Assembly: GCA_027443745.1 (NCBI GenBank)
Contig: DAIAZB010000030.1
Span: 11,746-75,745, forward strand
Source: Thiomonas sp.
GTDB taxonomy: Bacteria > Pseudomonadota > Gammaproteobacteria > Burkholderiales > Burkholderiaceae
Length of the DNA: 64,000 nt
Direction of reading: 5' to 3'
Part shown: positions 34,818 through 43,293 of the stretch, one piece after another
Layout: the number at the start of each line of letters is the position of its first letter
Numbering within the stretch: the stretch's first letter is position 1
Translations under genes and position numbers: made by a program
The notes under the pieces: model-generated
Seen by the model: the letters and a program-made list of their open reading frames with translations, nothing else
Database searches by the model: none
What the model was told of the DNA's origin: nothing

Positions 34818-35289
34818 GTCGCAACTACCAGGCCGCTGCGATGGCCGTTGGAACCCTGGGACTGAACGTCACCTCGTTTGAACCCAACCCGTCGCAACTA
34901 CCAGGCCGCTGCGATGGCCGTTGGAACCCACCCATTGCGATCCCCAGTGCGTGGACTCTGCTGGTCGCAACTACCAGGCCGCTGCGATGGCCGTTGGAAC
35001 AAGAAAATCGCGGGGGGTGCAAAATGACCCCCGAGGTCGCAACTACCAGGCCGCTGCGATGGCCGTTGGAACATCTTACGGCCCTCGCGGGCCGTGCCCC
35101 TATAGGTGTCGCAACTACCAGGCCGCTGCGATGGCCGTTGGAACTCGGTTCGCGGGACGCCGGTAAGCGCATCCCTATAGTCGCAACTACCAGGCCGCTG
35201 CGATGGCCGTTGGAACAAGGCGCTGCGCCGGCAGGCTTCACGCTCGCAGCGTGTCGCAACTACCAGGCCGCTGCGATGGCCGTTGGAAC
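34818..35289 (-). CRISPR. CRISPR array: 7 identical 37-nt repeats, 6 spacers
   Basis: Repeats at 34818-34854, 34891-34927, 34964-35000, 35036-35072, 35108-35144, 35180-35216 and 35253-35289, all identical. Spacers are 36, 36, 35, 35, 35 and 36 nt. On the minus strand the repeat begins GTTCCAACGGCC and ends TGGTAGTTGCGAC, like type V repeats that begin GTT and end GC(A/G)AC. GGCC-N8-GGCC flanked by CCA/TGG can form an internal stem. Direction is inferred from this and from the minus-strand effector gene just upstream. No degenerate terminal repeat and no cas1/cas2 nearby, so acquisition may depend on other loci or be rare. Confidence 0.97.
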
Positions 35290-35416
35290 TGTACCACAGC
35301 CAACTGTGCGGAAACAGGCCGCGGGCGACGCAATTCGCGCGAACCAGCCGAAATGCAAGAACGAAAACCGCCGCAAGCGGGGTCCATCGAACGGGCATTG
35401 AGGTGGAATCAAAGGG
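35290..35416 (-). promoter_or_regulatory. Probable CRISPR leader
   Basis: A 127-bp non-coding gap between the effector stop (35417) and the first repeat in the inferred direction. An inverted repeat CACAG-N4-CTGTG sits at 35295-35308, directly beside the repeat. The region is not strongly AT-rich and I see no clear -35/-10 pair, so the array may also be read through from the effector gene. Confidence 0.5.
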
Positions 35417-37333
35417 TTACGTCTCGCGCGAACCCGCCGTGTTCTCGCCGTCGATTGTGGTTCGCGCACGATTGGCCACCCGAGCGGCGTGCATCTTCGC
35501 CAGCTTGCCCCGTTTCTTCTCCTCTGCGGCGTGACGGAGCGCCAACGTCTCTTGCCAGAACGCTTCCGTCGCCTCCTCGAGCTGCTCGTTTCCAGCCTGC
35601 CACGCCCGGGCGGCCCCATTACGCTTCCGGTCCACCACGGCACCACAATCCGCGCAATGGAGCACCTGGCCATCCGTATCATCCCCCTTGGTCGATCCGC
35701 CACAGTACGCGCATCGCGCCGTGGTTTCGCCCGTCAGTTCCAGGACGGCACAGTCGGCCTTGACGGCTGCCTGACGGATCGCGGACTCGAGTTCGTAGAG
35801 TGCGGCAACGACACGCCCGGCCCGGGCTTTCCGGGCCAGATCGGTGCGCTCGCCGGTACGCTCGTCCAGGACGAGCGCGGCATCGGCGAGGTTGAGGGGT
35901 TCGATCAGGATGGCGCTGTACCGGGATGCGAGATCCTTGGCCACTTCGCGGTAGTACGTCTTCCGTGCTGCACGCGCACGTCGTGCACCATGCGCGCTGG
36001 CCTGCCAGTCCAGTCGGTCGATTTTGCGCCATTGCTCAAGCCAGTCTGGCACTTCCAGGCTGGCGGCGCGCAGCAACGCGCAGAACCGGTGCAGGCGGCG
36101 CGGCGCAACGTGCGTGGCGGGTAACCGCCGCAGGATCTGGAACTCGTTCGCGGCTTTGGCGAGGGCCTCGCCGGCGTCATCCTTCGGCGTGACTTCGGCT
36201 GTATCCGGGATCGTGGTGAGCGCCTGGGGCCACTGATCCCAGGACTTGAACGCGGCGACCACACCATCCCGCGCCTGGCTACGCTTCGACTCGCACTCCG
36301 CAGCGGATTTGAGACGAAGCTCGATTTGCGGCGGAAGCTGCAACAGCCGAGCCAAGCCAGGGTCGGATCCATCGGTGATGGCGGCGATACGCCGTCCGGA
36401 AACATCAGCCGACCAGCCGAAGTGCACGGCCACCAGCGGCTTCCTGCCTTCGGTCGCGGTCACTTCGGCCCGCGGCGTCTTTACCTGCAACTGCACCGCC
36501 CACTTATAGTCACGCCCGATCCTGCGACGGATCAGGCGCGCCAAGCCGATGCTTGCATCATCCGGCAGTGGCCGATGGTACTGCCAGGTGCCGTGCACGT
36601 AGGACTGCGCACTGGCGGCCCCGAGACGGAAGCCGAACTGTCCGTAGGCGCGCCGGCCACAGCCGCCCGAGGGTTTCAGCTGAAGCTCGGAATGACCGCC
36701 CTGCAGGAACGTCGCGGCCGGAACACCGCCGGCCGCTGTGAATTGCAACGTCAGCGAGTCCTGGTCTTTCTCGTCGGCGCGGGCGAAACGCGGGGCCTGC
36801 CCGCGCACGAAGGATTTCTTGAACGCCATGAGCGCTGCATCGAGCGTGGCATTGGCCGTCGCCCAGCCAAGGCCATCAGCGACCGCCTTGCACCGCAGCC
36901 GGTAGGTTTCGCAGGTCGCGCGTTTCCCGATCCGGTCGAAGAAGCGGGTCTGGATCTCGGCTTTGTGGGCCTGTCGCGCCCCTTTGCTCAGCTGAGCGAG
37001 TTCGGTCCACAGCGCGCGGCGCTCGATGGCGGCGGTGCGCATGCCATCCTCGTCGTTCTCGGCACGGGATGCGTCAAAAGCATCCGTCAGAGCCTCGATC
37101 CGAGTCTGTAGGGCCTGAGCCTCGGGACCGGCTTTCTCGATCACGAACACACGCAGCTCGTCCACGACGGACCGGATACAGGCCACCAGATCGTTGTAGA
37201 GACGGCGCGATTTGTGCACTTGGTCGAGGACGACAGGCAAGCAGTCCTTGTCGACCCGAGCGCCGTATTCGTAAACCATCACGTCGGAAACAGGATGCGG
37301 CGCAGGCCGAAGTTTCATCGACAGCATGTCCAT
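35417..37333 (-). CDS. cas12m: Compact Cas12 effector, Cas12m-like (type V-M, formerly V-U1)
   Basis: 638 aa from ATG 37333, chosen for AGGAG 5 nt upstream; a GTG at 37348 overlaps the HhH stop. The N-terminus carries VYEYGARVDKDCLP. The RuvC-like region is split: box I VAVHFGWSADVSGRRIAAI (His304 where nucleases have Asp), box II AILIEPLNLADAAL (Glu478 kept), box III VVDRKRNGAARAW (Lys570 where DRDxNAA has the catalytic Asp; Asp568 remains). A zinc ribbon C541-x2-C544 / C560-x2-C563 lies between boxes II and III. Size, split RuvC and zinc ribbon fit Cas12m; characterised Cas12m proteins bind target DNA and silence it without cutting. Assignment is by motif and context. Confidence 0.88.
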   Translation of the reverse strand: MDMLSMKLRPAPHPVSDVMVYEYGARVDKDCLPVVLDQVHKSRRLYNDLVACIRSVVDELRVFVIEKAGPEAQALQTRIEALTDAFDASRAENDEDGMRTAAIERRALWTELAQLSKGARQAHKAEIQTRFFDRIGKRATCETYRLRCKAVADGLGWATANATLDAALMAFKKSFVRGQAPRFARADEKDQDSLTLQFTAAGGVPAATFLQGGHSELQLKPSGGCGRRAYGQFGFRLGAASAQSYVHGTWQYHRPLPDDASIGLARLIRRRIGRDYKWAVQLQVKTPRAEVTATEGRKPLVAVHFGWSADVSGRRIAAITDGSDPGLARLLQLPPQIELRLKSAAECESKRSQARDGVVAAFKSWDQWPQALTTIPDTAEVTPKDDAGEALAKAANEFQILRRLPATHVAPRRLHRFCALLRAASLEVPDWLEQWRKIDRLDWQASAHGARRARAARKTYYREVAKDLASRYSAILIEPLNLADAALVLDERTGERTDLARKARAGRVVAALYELESAIRQAAVKADCAVLELTGETTARCAYCGGSTKGDDTDGQVLHCADCGAVVDRKRNGAARAWQAGNEQLEEATEAFWQETLALRHAAEEKKRGKLAKMHAARVANRARTTIDGENTAGSRET

Positions 37334-37344
37334 ATCAGCTCCTC

Positions 37345-37578
37345 TCACTGAAAGACTTCAACGATGGATCGAGCACGCGCAGGGCCAATGCCTGGCACCG
37401 TACAAAGATCATCAGCGGAGGCTGCCGCTATGGCCTGGATCGAACCGAAGCGCTCAAGCAGGGCACGCGCCAGGCCAGCCGAAACACCGGGAATGCCTTC
37501 AAGTACATAGCTGCGAGCCGAGAGCAAGGCCTTGGGTTTGTCGGTTCGCAAGGCGAGGTCGTAGCCAAGCCCATGCAT
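37345..37578 (-). CDS. XPF/ERCC4-type helix-hairpin-helix protein coupled to cas12m
   Basis: 77 aa starting MHGLGYDLALRTDKPKALL. RSYVLEGIPGVSAGLARALL, ERFGSIQAIAAASADDLCTV and PGIGPARARSIVEVF make a tandem HhH domain like the C-terminus of XPF/Mus81 nucleases, without the nuclease domain. It would bind DNA, possibly branched or single-stranded. The stop is 11 bp before the cas12m ATG and overlaps an alternative GTG. The ATG is 2 nt from the right end of a TnpB element, so the 5' part or the promoter of the gene may have been altered. GGAGGGG inside the element can serve as its ribosome-binding site. Confidence 0.75.
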   Translation of the reverse strand: MHGLGYDLALRTDKPKALLSARSYVLEGIPGVSAGLARALLERFGSIQAIAAASADDLCTVPGIGPARARSIVEVFQ

Positions 37579-37580
37579 CG

Positions 37581-37763
37581 GAGTCTCACCCCTCCACCCT
37601 CTGCGCCGGTCCAACCCGGCGCTGTCGAGTGGTGCGCGGCGGGGCCGCGCGATAGGCAGGTTCGCGGTTCATCGAGGTCGGCTGTCCGGCCGGCAATGTT
37701 CCGCCGGCCGCGCACGCGCCCTCTCCTCGCGCGTCAGTTCCCCGGCTCCTCCGGGTACGCCCA
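37581..37763 (-). ncRNA. Predicted omega-RNA (reRNA) of the first TnpB element
   Basis: TnpB guide RNAs come from the 3' end of tnpB and the element right end. Here a hairpin CCCGG-AGGAG-CCGGG (37741-37755) sits between GGGCGTAC and GGAACTGACGCGC. A conserved GAACCGCGAACC block lies at about 37658-37670, and the element end GTGAGACTC is at 37581-37589. All of these recur in the second copy, the hairpin with different but paired bases. The guide would begin at 37580, in the HhH gene start. The 5' limit is approximate. Confidence 0.6.
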
Positions 37764-39007
37764 ACGGAAGTCCTCAAGGGACGTCCGTCCGGGCCAGTTC
37801 CTGCGGCGAGCAGGCGCAAGCCTTCTCGCCGGATGTTCTGCGCCGCGTTGCTGTCGCGGTCGTGCTCGGTGCCGCAGCATTCGCAGCGCCAGTGGCGGTC
37901 GGCCAGTTTCAGGCCGGCGTGGATCTCGCCGCATGTCGAGCAGGTCTTGCTCGACGGGTAGAAGCGGTCGACCGCGATGATCACCCGGCCGCGCCACTGC
38001 GCCTTGTACGCCAGTTGCCGGCGGATCTCGCCCAGGCCCGCGTCGCTGACGCCGCGCCGGAACGCCCTGCGGCCCATACTGCGCCCCATCGCCTTGACGG
38101 CCAGGTCTTCGATGCAGATCACTGCGGTATTGGCGACGACGACGGCCGTCATCTGGTGTTGGTGATTGCGCCGCAAGTCGCCGACTTTTGCGTGAAGCGT
38201 GCCGATCTGCGCCTTGCGCCGACGCATGCGGTTCGATGCCACGATGTGCGTGCCTTTCGGTATCCGTTTGGACGGGTCATGGCCATGGCGTACCAGCGCC
38301 GCATCGCGCTGGCGACCATAGCTTCGCTGGTACCGGCGAAGCCGCCGCAGATGCGCGGCCAGGTGCTTCGGCGCCGCGACCTTGCGGACCGCTTCACCGT
38401 CGTGGATCACGGCCGTGTCTTTCAGGCCCAGGTCGATCCCGATCGCTGCACTGCCCGCAGGGCTGGCCAGCGCCGGCACGCCATCGGCGGTGAAGCTGCC
38501 GAACCAGCGGCCCGCCGCATCGCGGCTAACGGTGACCGAGCGCAGCCGGCCGGGCATCGCTTCGGTCACGCGAAAGCGCACCTTGCCGATGCCGTCCAGT
38601 TGAATCCGCCCCGTATCGCGGTCAACGAGCTCGCGCCGCTGATCGAGTGTGAAGCGCGCCGACCGCACGGTGCCGAACTTCTTGCGGCGTGGCCGCTTGG
38701 CGCGGCCGGCGAAGAAGTTCGTCCACGCCGTGTCGAAGTCGCGCAGGGTCTGGTCGAACGGCATGCGCGGCAGTTGCCCCAACCATGCGGTATCAGGAGC
38801 CTGCTTCAGCTGCGTGAACTCGCGACTCAACGACACCGCGTTGAGCTTCGTGCCATCGGTGCGCCACGCTGCGTCCCTGCGCCGAAGTGCCCAGTTCCAC
38901 ACGTACCGCCGCGCCCCGAACAGGCGCAGCAACCGGCGTTCCTGCGCCGGCTTCAGGCGCAGCCGCACGCGGTACGCGCGCTCGACAGTGGCGGTGGATT
39001 CGGTCAC
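37586..39007 (-). CDS. tnpB: TnpB RNA-guided nuclease, copy 1
   Basis: 473 aa from GTG 39007, the position that aligns with the ATG of copy 2 (VTESTATVERAYRVRLR versus MTDPAPTIERAYRMRVY). The RuvC set is complete: IGIDLGLKD (Asp), VICIEDLAVKAMG (Glu), and CSTCG...CECCGTEHDRDSNAAQN (zinc ribbon and final Asp). TnpB cleaves DNA at a guide-matched site next to the element's target motif, which helps retain the element. The long C-terminal tail beyond RREGLRLLAAG is the predicted omega-RNA region read as protein. The TGA stop lies within the element end GTGAGACTC. Confidence 0.93.
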   Translation of the reverse strand: MTESTATVERAYRVRLRLKPAQERRLLRLFGARRYVWNWALRRRDAAWRTDGTKLNAVSLSREFTQLKQAPDTAWLGQLPRMPFDQTLRDFDTAWTNFFAGRAKRPRRKKFGTVRSARFTLDQRRELVDRDTGRIQLDGIGKVRFRVTEAMPGRLRSVTVSRDAAGRWFGSFTADGVPALASPAGSAAIGIDLGLKDTAVIHDGEAVRKVAAPKHLAAHLRRLRRYQRSYGRQRDAALVRHGHDPSKRIPKGTHIVASNRMRRRKAQIGTLHAKVGDLRRNHQHQMTAVVVANTAVICIEDLAVKAMGRSMGRRAFRRGVSDAGLGEIRRQLAYKAQWRGRVIIAVDRFYPSSKTCSTCGEIHAGLKLADRHWRCECCGTEHDRDSNAAQNIRREGLRLLAAGTGPDGRPLRTSVGRTRRSRGTDARGEGACAAGGTLPAGQPTSMNREPAYRAAPPRTTRQRRVGPAQRVEG

Positions 39008-39156
39008 GGCGAAATCAAAGCATGTGCCTGTCGCACGGGGTGAGACCACACCAGCATGGCCGCGGACGCCCACCTCACTCACCAGCATCGCCGACATGGC
39101 TGGCCGGCGGCCGCCGGGCGGCACGCTCCGGTTCGATTCCATGGCCGGCGGGGGCG

Positions 39157-42100
39157 TCAGCATCCTTCGTCGTCCAGTAGGTCTATCAGGGCAGTCAACT
39201 TGTGCTCATCGGCAATGGTGGTGCCTTCATCCAGAAGCGAGTGCGCCAGTTGTGACTTGGCATGCTGTGCACTGAGGATGCGATCCTCGATGGTTTGCGA
39301 GCACACCAGCTTGTGTACGAACACGGGCTTATGCTGCCCGATGCGATGCGCGCGATCGGTTGCCTGCGCTTCACGGGCTGGATTCCACCATGGGTCGTAA
39401 TGAACCACGGTATCCGCTTCCGTCAAGTTCAGCCCCACCCCACCCGTCTGCGTCGTCATAACCAGCACGTCGGCAGCACCGAAGCGGAACGAATCAAGAA
39501 CGGGTCCGCGATCACGGGTTTGTCCAGTCATCGAAGCATACCGAATGCCTTCATACGCGAGACGGTCGGCGATCAGGCGCACCATTTCCGCGAACGAAGA
39601 AAACACCAGGATCTTGCGTCCGTCCTCGACGGCCTTTTGAAGCAGCAAAACCAGCGCATCGAGCTTCGGCGTTTCGCTCGGCAAGGATCGGCCGGGAGGT
39701 AGCGCTTCGGCGCAGAGGCGCGCGTCACAACAAACCTGTCGCAGGCGCATCAACGCGGTCAGGATGAACACTTGGGCCTGACTCGCGGTCATGCTGCGAA
39801 TGGCATCCAGCGCACTTGCTCGCTGCGCCGCGCGCATCACTTCGTACAGGCGACGCGTGGAGTCAGGCAACTCGACCCAATCGATGGTCTCGGTCTTCGG
39901 CGGCAGCTCAGTGGCCACCTGATCTTTGGTTCGACGCAGGATGAACGGTGCGATGAGGCGCTTCAGATTGGCGAGCCTTTCGGGGTTTCCATCGCGCGTG
40001 ATGGGGGCTTCATAGATGGATCGAAACTGCTTGAGCTCGGGCATCAGGGATGGCACAGCCAGGCTCAAGTGCGTCCAGAGCTCGCTCATGTGGTTTTCCA
40101 GAGGCGTTCCGGTGACCGGCAAGAACCGGGCGGCGTCGAGGCTCCGCAGGGTCTCAGCGGCCAGCGTCGCAGGATTCTTCACCATCTGCGCCTCATCCAG
40201 TACGACCAGTGAGAAGCGATGCTTCTGGAGGAACTCTCGATCGCGTGGCAGAAGCGCGTAATGCGTCAGCACGACATCATGTGCGGGGATTTGATCGAAA
40301 TGCGCGTCGCGCGCAAGCCCATCGAGCAGCAACACCTTCAAACCAGGCGCGAAGCGCTCGAACTCAGGTTTCCAATTCAGCAAAACCGTCTTCGGCGCCA
40401 CAATCAGGCACGGAGGCGCATCGGGCGTTGCGGACCGTTGAGCCGCGATGTGTGCGATCACCTGCACGGTTTTGCCGAGACCCATATCATCTGCGAGGAC
40501 ACCGCCAAACCCACCGGCTGCCAGGCTATTCAACCAGTGCACACCAATCTGCTGGTAGTGGCGAAGTTCTCCTTTGAACCCAGGCGGCACCGCTTCGAGC
40601 GGATTCGACGCGGCGTCCATCACGGCGCGCAGCGCGCAGCGCATGCTGGCCAGAGACTGAGCACTGTGCAGGCCCAATGATTCCGCCAGGACCGCAGCCT
40701 GGATTCGCGTCATGCGTGACTGCTTCCGCGATGAGAAGCTTTCGACCCATTCGATGACAGGGCGAAGCAACTCCGCGAAGGCGCGCACGGGCATCTGGAT
40801 ACGTCGACCATCGGCAAGAGCAATACTCCACGGAACATCACCGTTGGCTGAGCGCATCAATTCCATGAAAGCCTGGTCAGAGACAAGTGATTCAACGAGG
40901 TCTGGAAGTTCGACGAGCGTGCCACCGACATCCAAAGCCACGCCAATGCTCCAGAAAGCGTCAGAGCCGTCCGGCAGCATGGAAAGACGTACCGCGGAGC
41001 CATCGTCGAAGCGCAGATCGGCATCGTGCAAACCGAGCGCCGAGACGGGCATCGACGGTGGCAGAAAACGCTTCAACACTTCGACCTTGTTGCTGAGCTT
41101 CGCAGCAGCATGACCGCGGAAGGCATCTCGAGAGGCGGCCAACTCCTCGACAGGAACAACTCGGACACCGCGCTTGAGTAGTTCCGCAGCGATCGATGTT
41201 GGGCTGTGTTGCCGATTGAGGGGGCTCAAGCGTGCAAGGCCCTTGCTGGTGCTGACAACTTCGGCGCCGTCAGCCGTACGCCAGCGCGGGCCATCAGGAT
41301 CCAGCAAATCAACGCTTTCTCCGTTCACGACCACGGCAACAGCGCCGATCAATTGCTCACCATCGGCATCGACGGAAACGATGACGCTCGAATGTGCATC
41401 AACAGAAGGCGCATCCAGGACGTTATAAGGCAACGGTATGCCAAGAGTGGCTAGACGCTCCGCGGCCTCTGCGGAAAGGGAAGCCTCGCGGTGGCTGATA
41501 GGCGGCACGCGTCGCGCAAAGGCAATTCCGCCGCTCGCATCTGAAAGTCTAAAAAGTCGCTTCGGGTGTGCGGAAAAGAACCATGCGTTGCGGCGTAAGA
41601 AAATCAACTCACCGACGACGTCGTTGGCATCAACACAATGGCAATCAAGGATCTGCTTCGTTCCGTCATCACCCGGAACCCAGTGGAACCTGGCTGTGGC
41701 GTCGGCGCCACGACCGATGGGCTTTAGCTCCGTATCAAGAAGCAGGCAATGATCGAGCGCATACGATAGTGCGAACTCACCTTCCTGTGAGTCGGCCATG
41801 AAATGTTGGTACTCGGAAGAATTGCCATACCTCGGTTTGAACATGTAATGCAGCGCAACATCGTGAGGATAAAAAGAGTCCTTGTTCTGTTCAACATACG
41901 ATGGGCCAAGCTGCGCGTAGTTGCGCACGCTTAGACCATACCCCGCTTGGTTACCGTCGGTCACGCTGTCGTCGCAGACGATAAGGCGCAACATCCACCC
42001 GCCATAACTGGAAGGGGCCCCAAGAACACAGCCGATGCGAAAGCGAGGCGACTGCGCATCTTGAAGATGATGTCGATTGCTTGATCGATCAGCAGCGGCG

Positions 42101-42504
42101 ACCCAGGATGACGTTGCACGGTCCATCAGATCGCCGAGGCGGCGATTACGGCGCAAGACTTCACGATACGCACGCATGCCGGCGAACAAGAGGTTATGGC
42201 CGTCGCACGTGCATGAGCCTTGCGTGGTGAACTTGCCCGTGGGCTCGTGACGCACACCTACGGAACGAACGCCCGTGTACACGCGGCAGGCAGCCTTGCC
42301 AACACGAAAAATGATCTCCGAGTTGGTGCGCACACACATTTCCGTGGTGCGCAGAAACTGCTTCCATTGATCAGAAGGAACGGCCAGCGCAGCGCCACCA
42401 TGCCGATCTGCAACCAGGTGAACTGCACTTGCAAACACTTCACTGGAGCATTCGAGTGTGGCCAGGTAGCCATTGGGCGAAGGGAGAGGTTTCCATTCTT
42501 TCAT
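39157..42504 (-). CDS. SNF2-family DEAD/DEAH helicase
   Basis: 1115 aa. The long N-terminal region (to about residue 640) has a CTCDGH Cys/His patch near residue 100. The SNF2 ATPase has DDMGLGKTVQVIAHI (Walker A), LVVLDEAQMVKN (DEAQ), PVTGTPLENHMSELW, and the helicase-C motifs VMTTQTGGVGLNLTEAD and QATDRAHRIGQ. It probably remodels protein-DNA complexes; SNF2 proteins are common in defence islands. Its last codons (DEGC and TGA) are supplied by the left end of the TnpB element, so the native C-terminus was slightly different. GGACTCCCACG precedes ATG 42504 and includes no strong Shine-Dalgarno. Confidence 0.9.
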   Translation of the reverse strand: MKEWKPLPSPNGYLATLECSSEVFASAVHLVADRHGGAALAVPSDQWKQFLRTTEMCVRTNSEIIFRVGKAACRVYTGVRSVGVRHEPTGKFTTQGSCTCDGHNLLFAGMRAYREVLRRNRRLGDLMDRATSSWVAAADRSSNRHHLQDAQSPRFRIGCVLGAPSSYGGWMLRLIVCDDSVTDGNQAGYGLSVRNYAQLGPSYVEQNKDSFYPHDVALHYMFKPRYGNSSEYQHFMADSQEGEFALSYALDHCLLLDTELKPIGRGADATARFHWVPGDDGTKQILDCHCVDANDVVGELIFLRRNAWFFSAHPKRLFRLSDASGGIAFARRVPPISHREASLSAEAAERLATLGIPLPYNVLDAPSVDAHSSVIVSVDADGEQLIGAVAVVVNGESVDLLDPDGPRWRTADGAEVVSTSKGLARLSPLNRQHSPTSIAAELLKRGVRVVPVEELAASRDAFRGHAAAKLSNKVEVLKRFLPPSMPVSALGLHDADLRFDDGSAVRLSMLPDGSDAFWSIGVALDVGGTLVELPDLVESLVSDQAFMELMRSANGDVPWSIALADGRRIQMPVRAFAELLRPVIEWVESFSSRKQSRMTRIQAAVLAESLGLHSAQSLASMRCALRAVMDAASNPLEAVPPGFKGELRHYQQIGVHWLNSLAAGGFGGVLADDMGLGKTVQVIAHIAAQRSATPDAPPCLIVAPKTVLLNWKPEFERFAPGLKVLLLDGLARDAHFDQIPAHDVVLTHYALLPRDREFLQKHRFSLVVLDEAQMVKNPATLAAETLRSLDAARFLPVTGTPLENHMSELWTHLSLAVPSLMPELKQFRSIYEAPITRDGNPERLANLKRLIAPFILRRTKDQVATELPPKTETIDWVELPDSTRRLYEVMRAAQRASALDAIRSMTASQAQVFILTALMRLRQVCCDARLCAEALPPGRSLPSETPKLDALVLLLQKAVEDGRKILVFSSFAEMVRLIADRLAYEGIRYASMTGQTRDRGPVLDSFRFGAADVLVMTTQTGGVGLNLTEADTVVHYDPWWNPAREAQATDRAHRIGQHKPVFVHKLVCSQTIEDRILSAQHAKSQLAHSLLDEGTTIADEHKLTALIDLLDDEGC

Positions 42505-42519
42505 CGTGGGAGTCCTTTC

Positions 42520-43293
42520 TCAGCGAAGATCAGGGCGGGAACGTAAAGCCTGGTTGACCCATGTCGGGGCCATCAGGAGCCGCAGCGCTTCGGCTGCGGC
42601 ATTGGCGTCGTGGCCGGCACGAGCCGGTTTCCAGTTTTCCAGCAGGCCGCGCAGCGTTTCCGGAGCGGTGACCAGAATGGAGTCCGCACCGGGCGCGATC
42701 GGCGGCGGCGGGTAACTACGCGTGAAGCACACCACGCCCTGGACCCAGGATCGGACACCCTGAGATTTCAGGTATGACGCGAGCGCAGCCGACGCGCCGG
42801 CGACTTGGCGCAGCGGGTTCGAGACCGTCGAAAAGTACACCGTGCCGCCGCGGCCGACCTTGCGGATCTTCCACTGCGACGCCTCGCGCGACCCCATGAT
42901 CTCGCCCTTGTAGTGCTTGACCTCAAGGACAAAAACACACTGCGGGCCTACGGCGACCAGATCCAGTTCGCGCGGCCGGCCCCCTGCCCTGCCCGGCACC
43001 AGGACGTTGTTGAAGACGGTGAAGTCGGGTGGCAGCTGCATCGCTGCGCGCAAGGCGATGGACTCACCGCGTGCGCCGGCGGCTGCGCGGTCGGTATGCC
43101 GCAGTACGGTCAACGCCGCGCCGGTCAGCAGCAAGATGATCACCGCAGTAACGAAGTCAACACCAGGCGCACCGAAGATTATCAGCGCGGCGAAGCCCAG
43201 GAAGCCGGCGCCCGCCACCAGGCCGGCAATGACGCGCACAGCCAAGAGCCGTTTGCGCTGGTCGTTTTGTCGGAGAATGGGATGCGCCATCAC
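42520..43293 (-). CDS. Membrane-anchored NERD-domain protein
   Basis: 257 aa. Two transmembrane helices near the N-terminus (VIAGLVAGAGFLGFAALII and VDFVTAVIILLLTGAALTV) are followed by a NERD nuclease-related domain: ARGESIALRAAMQLPPDFTV, RELDLVAVG, CVFVLEVKHYKGEI (D and ExK of a PD-(D/E)xK fold). NERD proteins are predicted nucleases, often plasmid- or island-borne. It overlaps the DUF5131 gene by ATGA (43290-43293) and is followed 15 bp later by the SNF2 gene. Confidence 0.85.
   Translation of the reverse strand: MMAHPILRQNDQRKRLLAVRVIAGLVAGAGFLGFAALIIFGAPGVDFVTAVIILLLTGAALTVLRHTDRAAAGARGESIALRAAMQLPPDFTVFNNVLVPGRAGGRPRELDLVAVGPQCVFVLEVKHYKGEIMGSREASQWKIRKVGRGGTVYFSTVSNPLRQVAGASAALASYLKSQGVRSWVQGVVCFTRSYPPPPIAPGADSILVTAPETLRGLLENWKPARAGHDANAAAEALRLLMAPTWVNQALRSRPDLR

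Larger units (their letters stand above)
37581..39166 (-). mobile_element. TnpB-only IS200/IS605-group element, copy 1
   Basis: Boundaries come from comparison with copy 2 (53587-55155). The shared left end starts AGGATGxTGACG (39166 on the minus strand) and includes a GGCGGCCGCC palindrome region near 39105-39120. The shared right end is GTGAGACTC at 37581-37589. There is no TnpA, so it depends on a transposase in trans. It lies between the SNF2 helicase and HhH genes, interrupting the train that leads to cas12m. Confidence 0.75.

Noticed and set aside
34825..35398. Repetitive ORFs on both strands across 34.8-35.4 kb (units such as NGHRSGLVVAT)
   Set aside because: They are translations of the CRISPR repeats and spacers, not a repeat protein.
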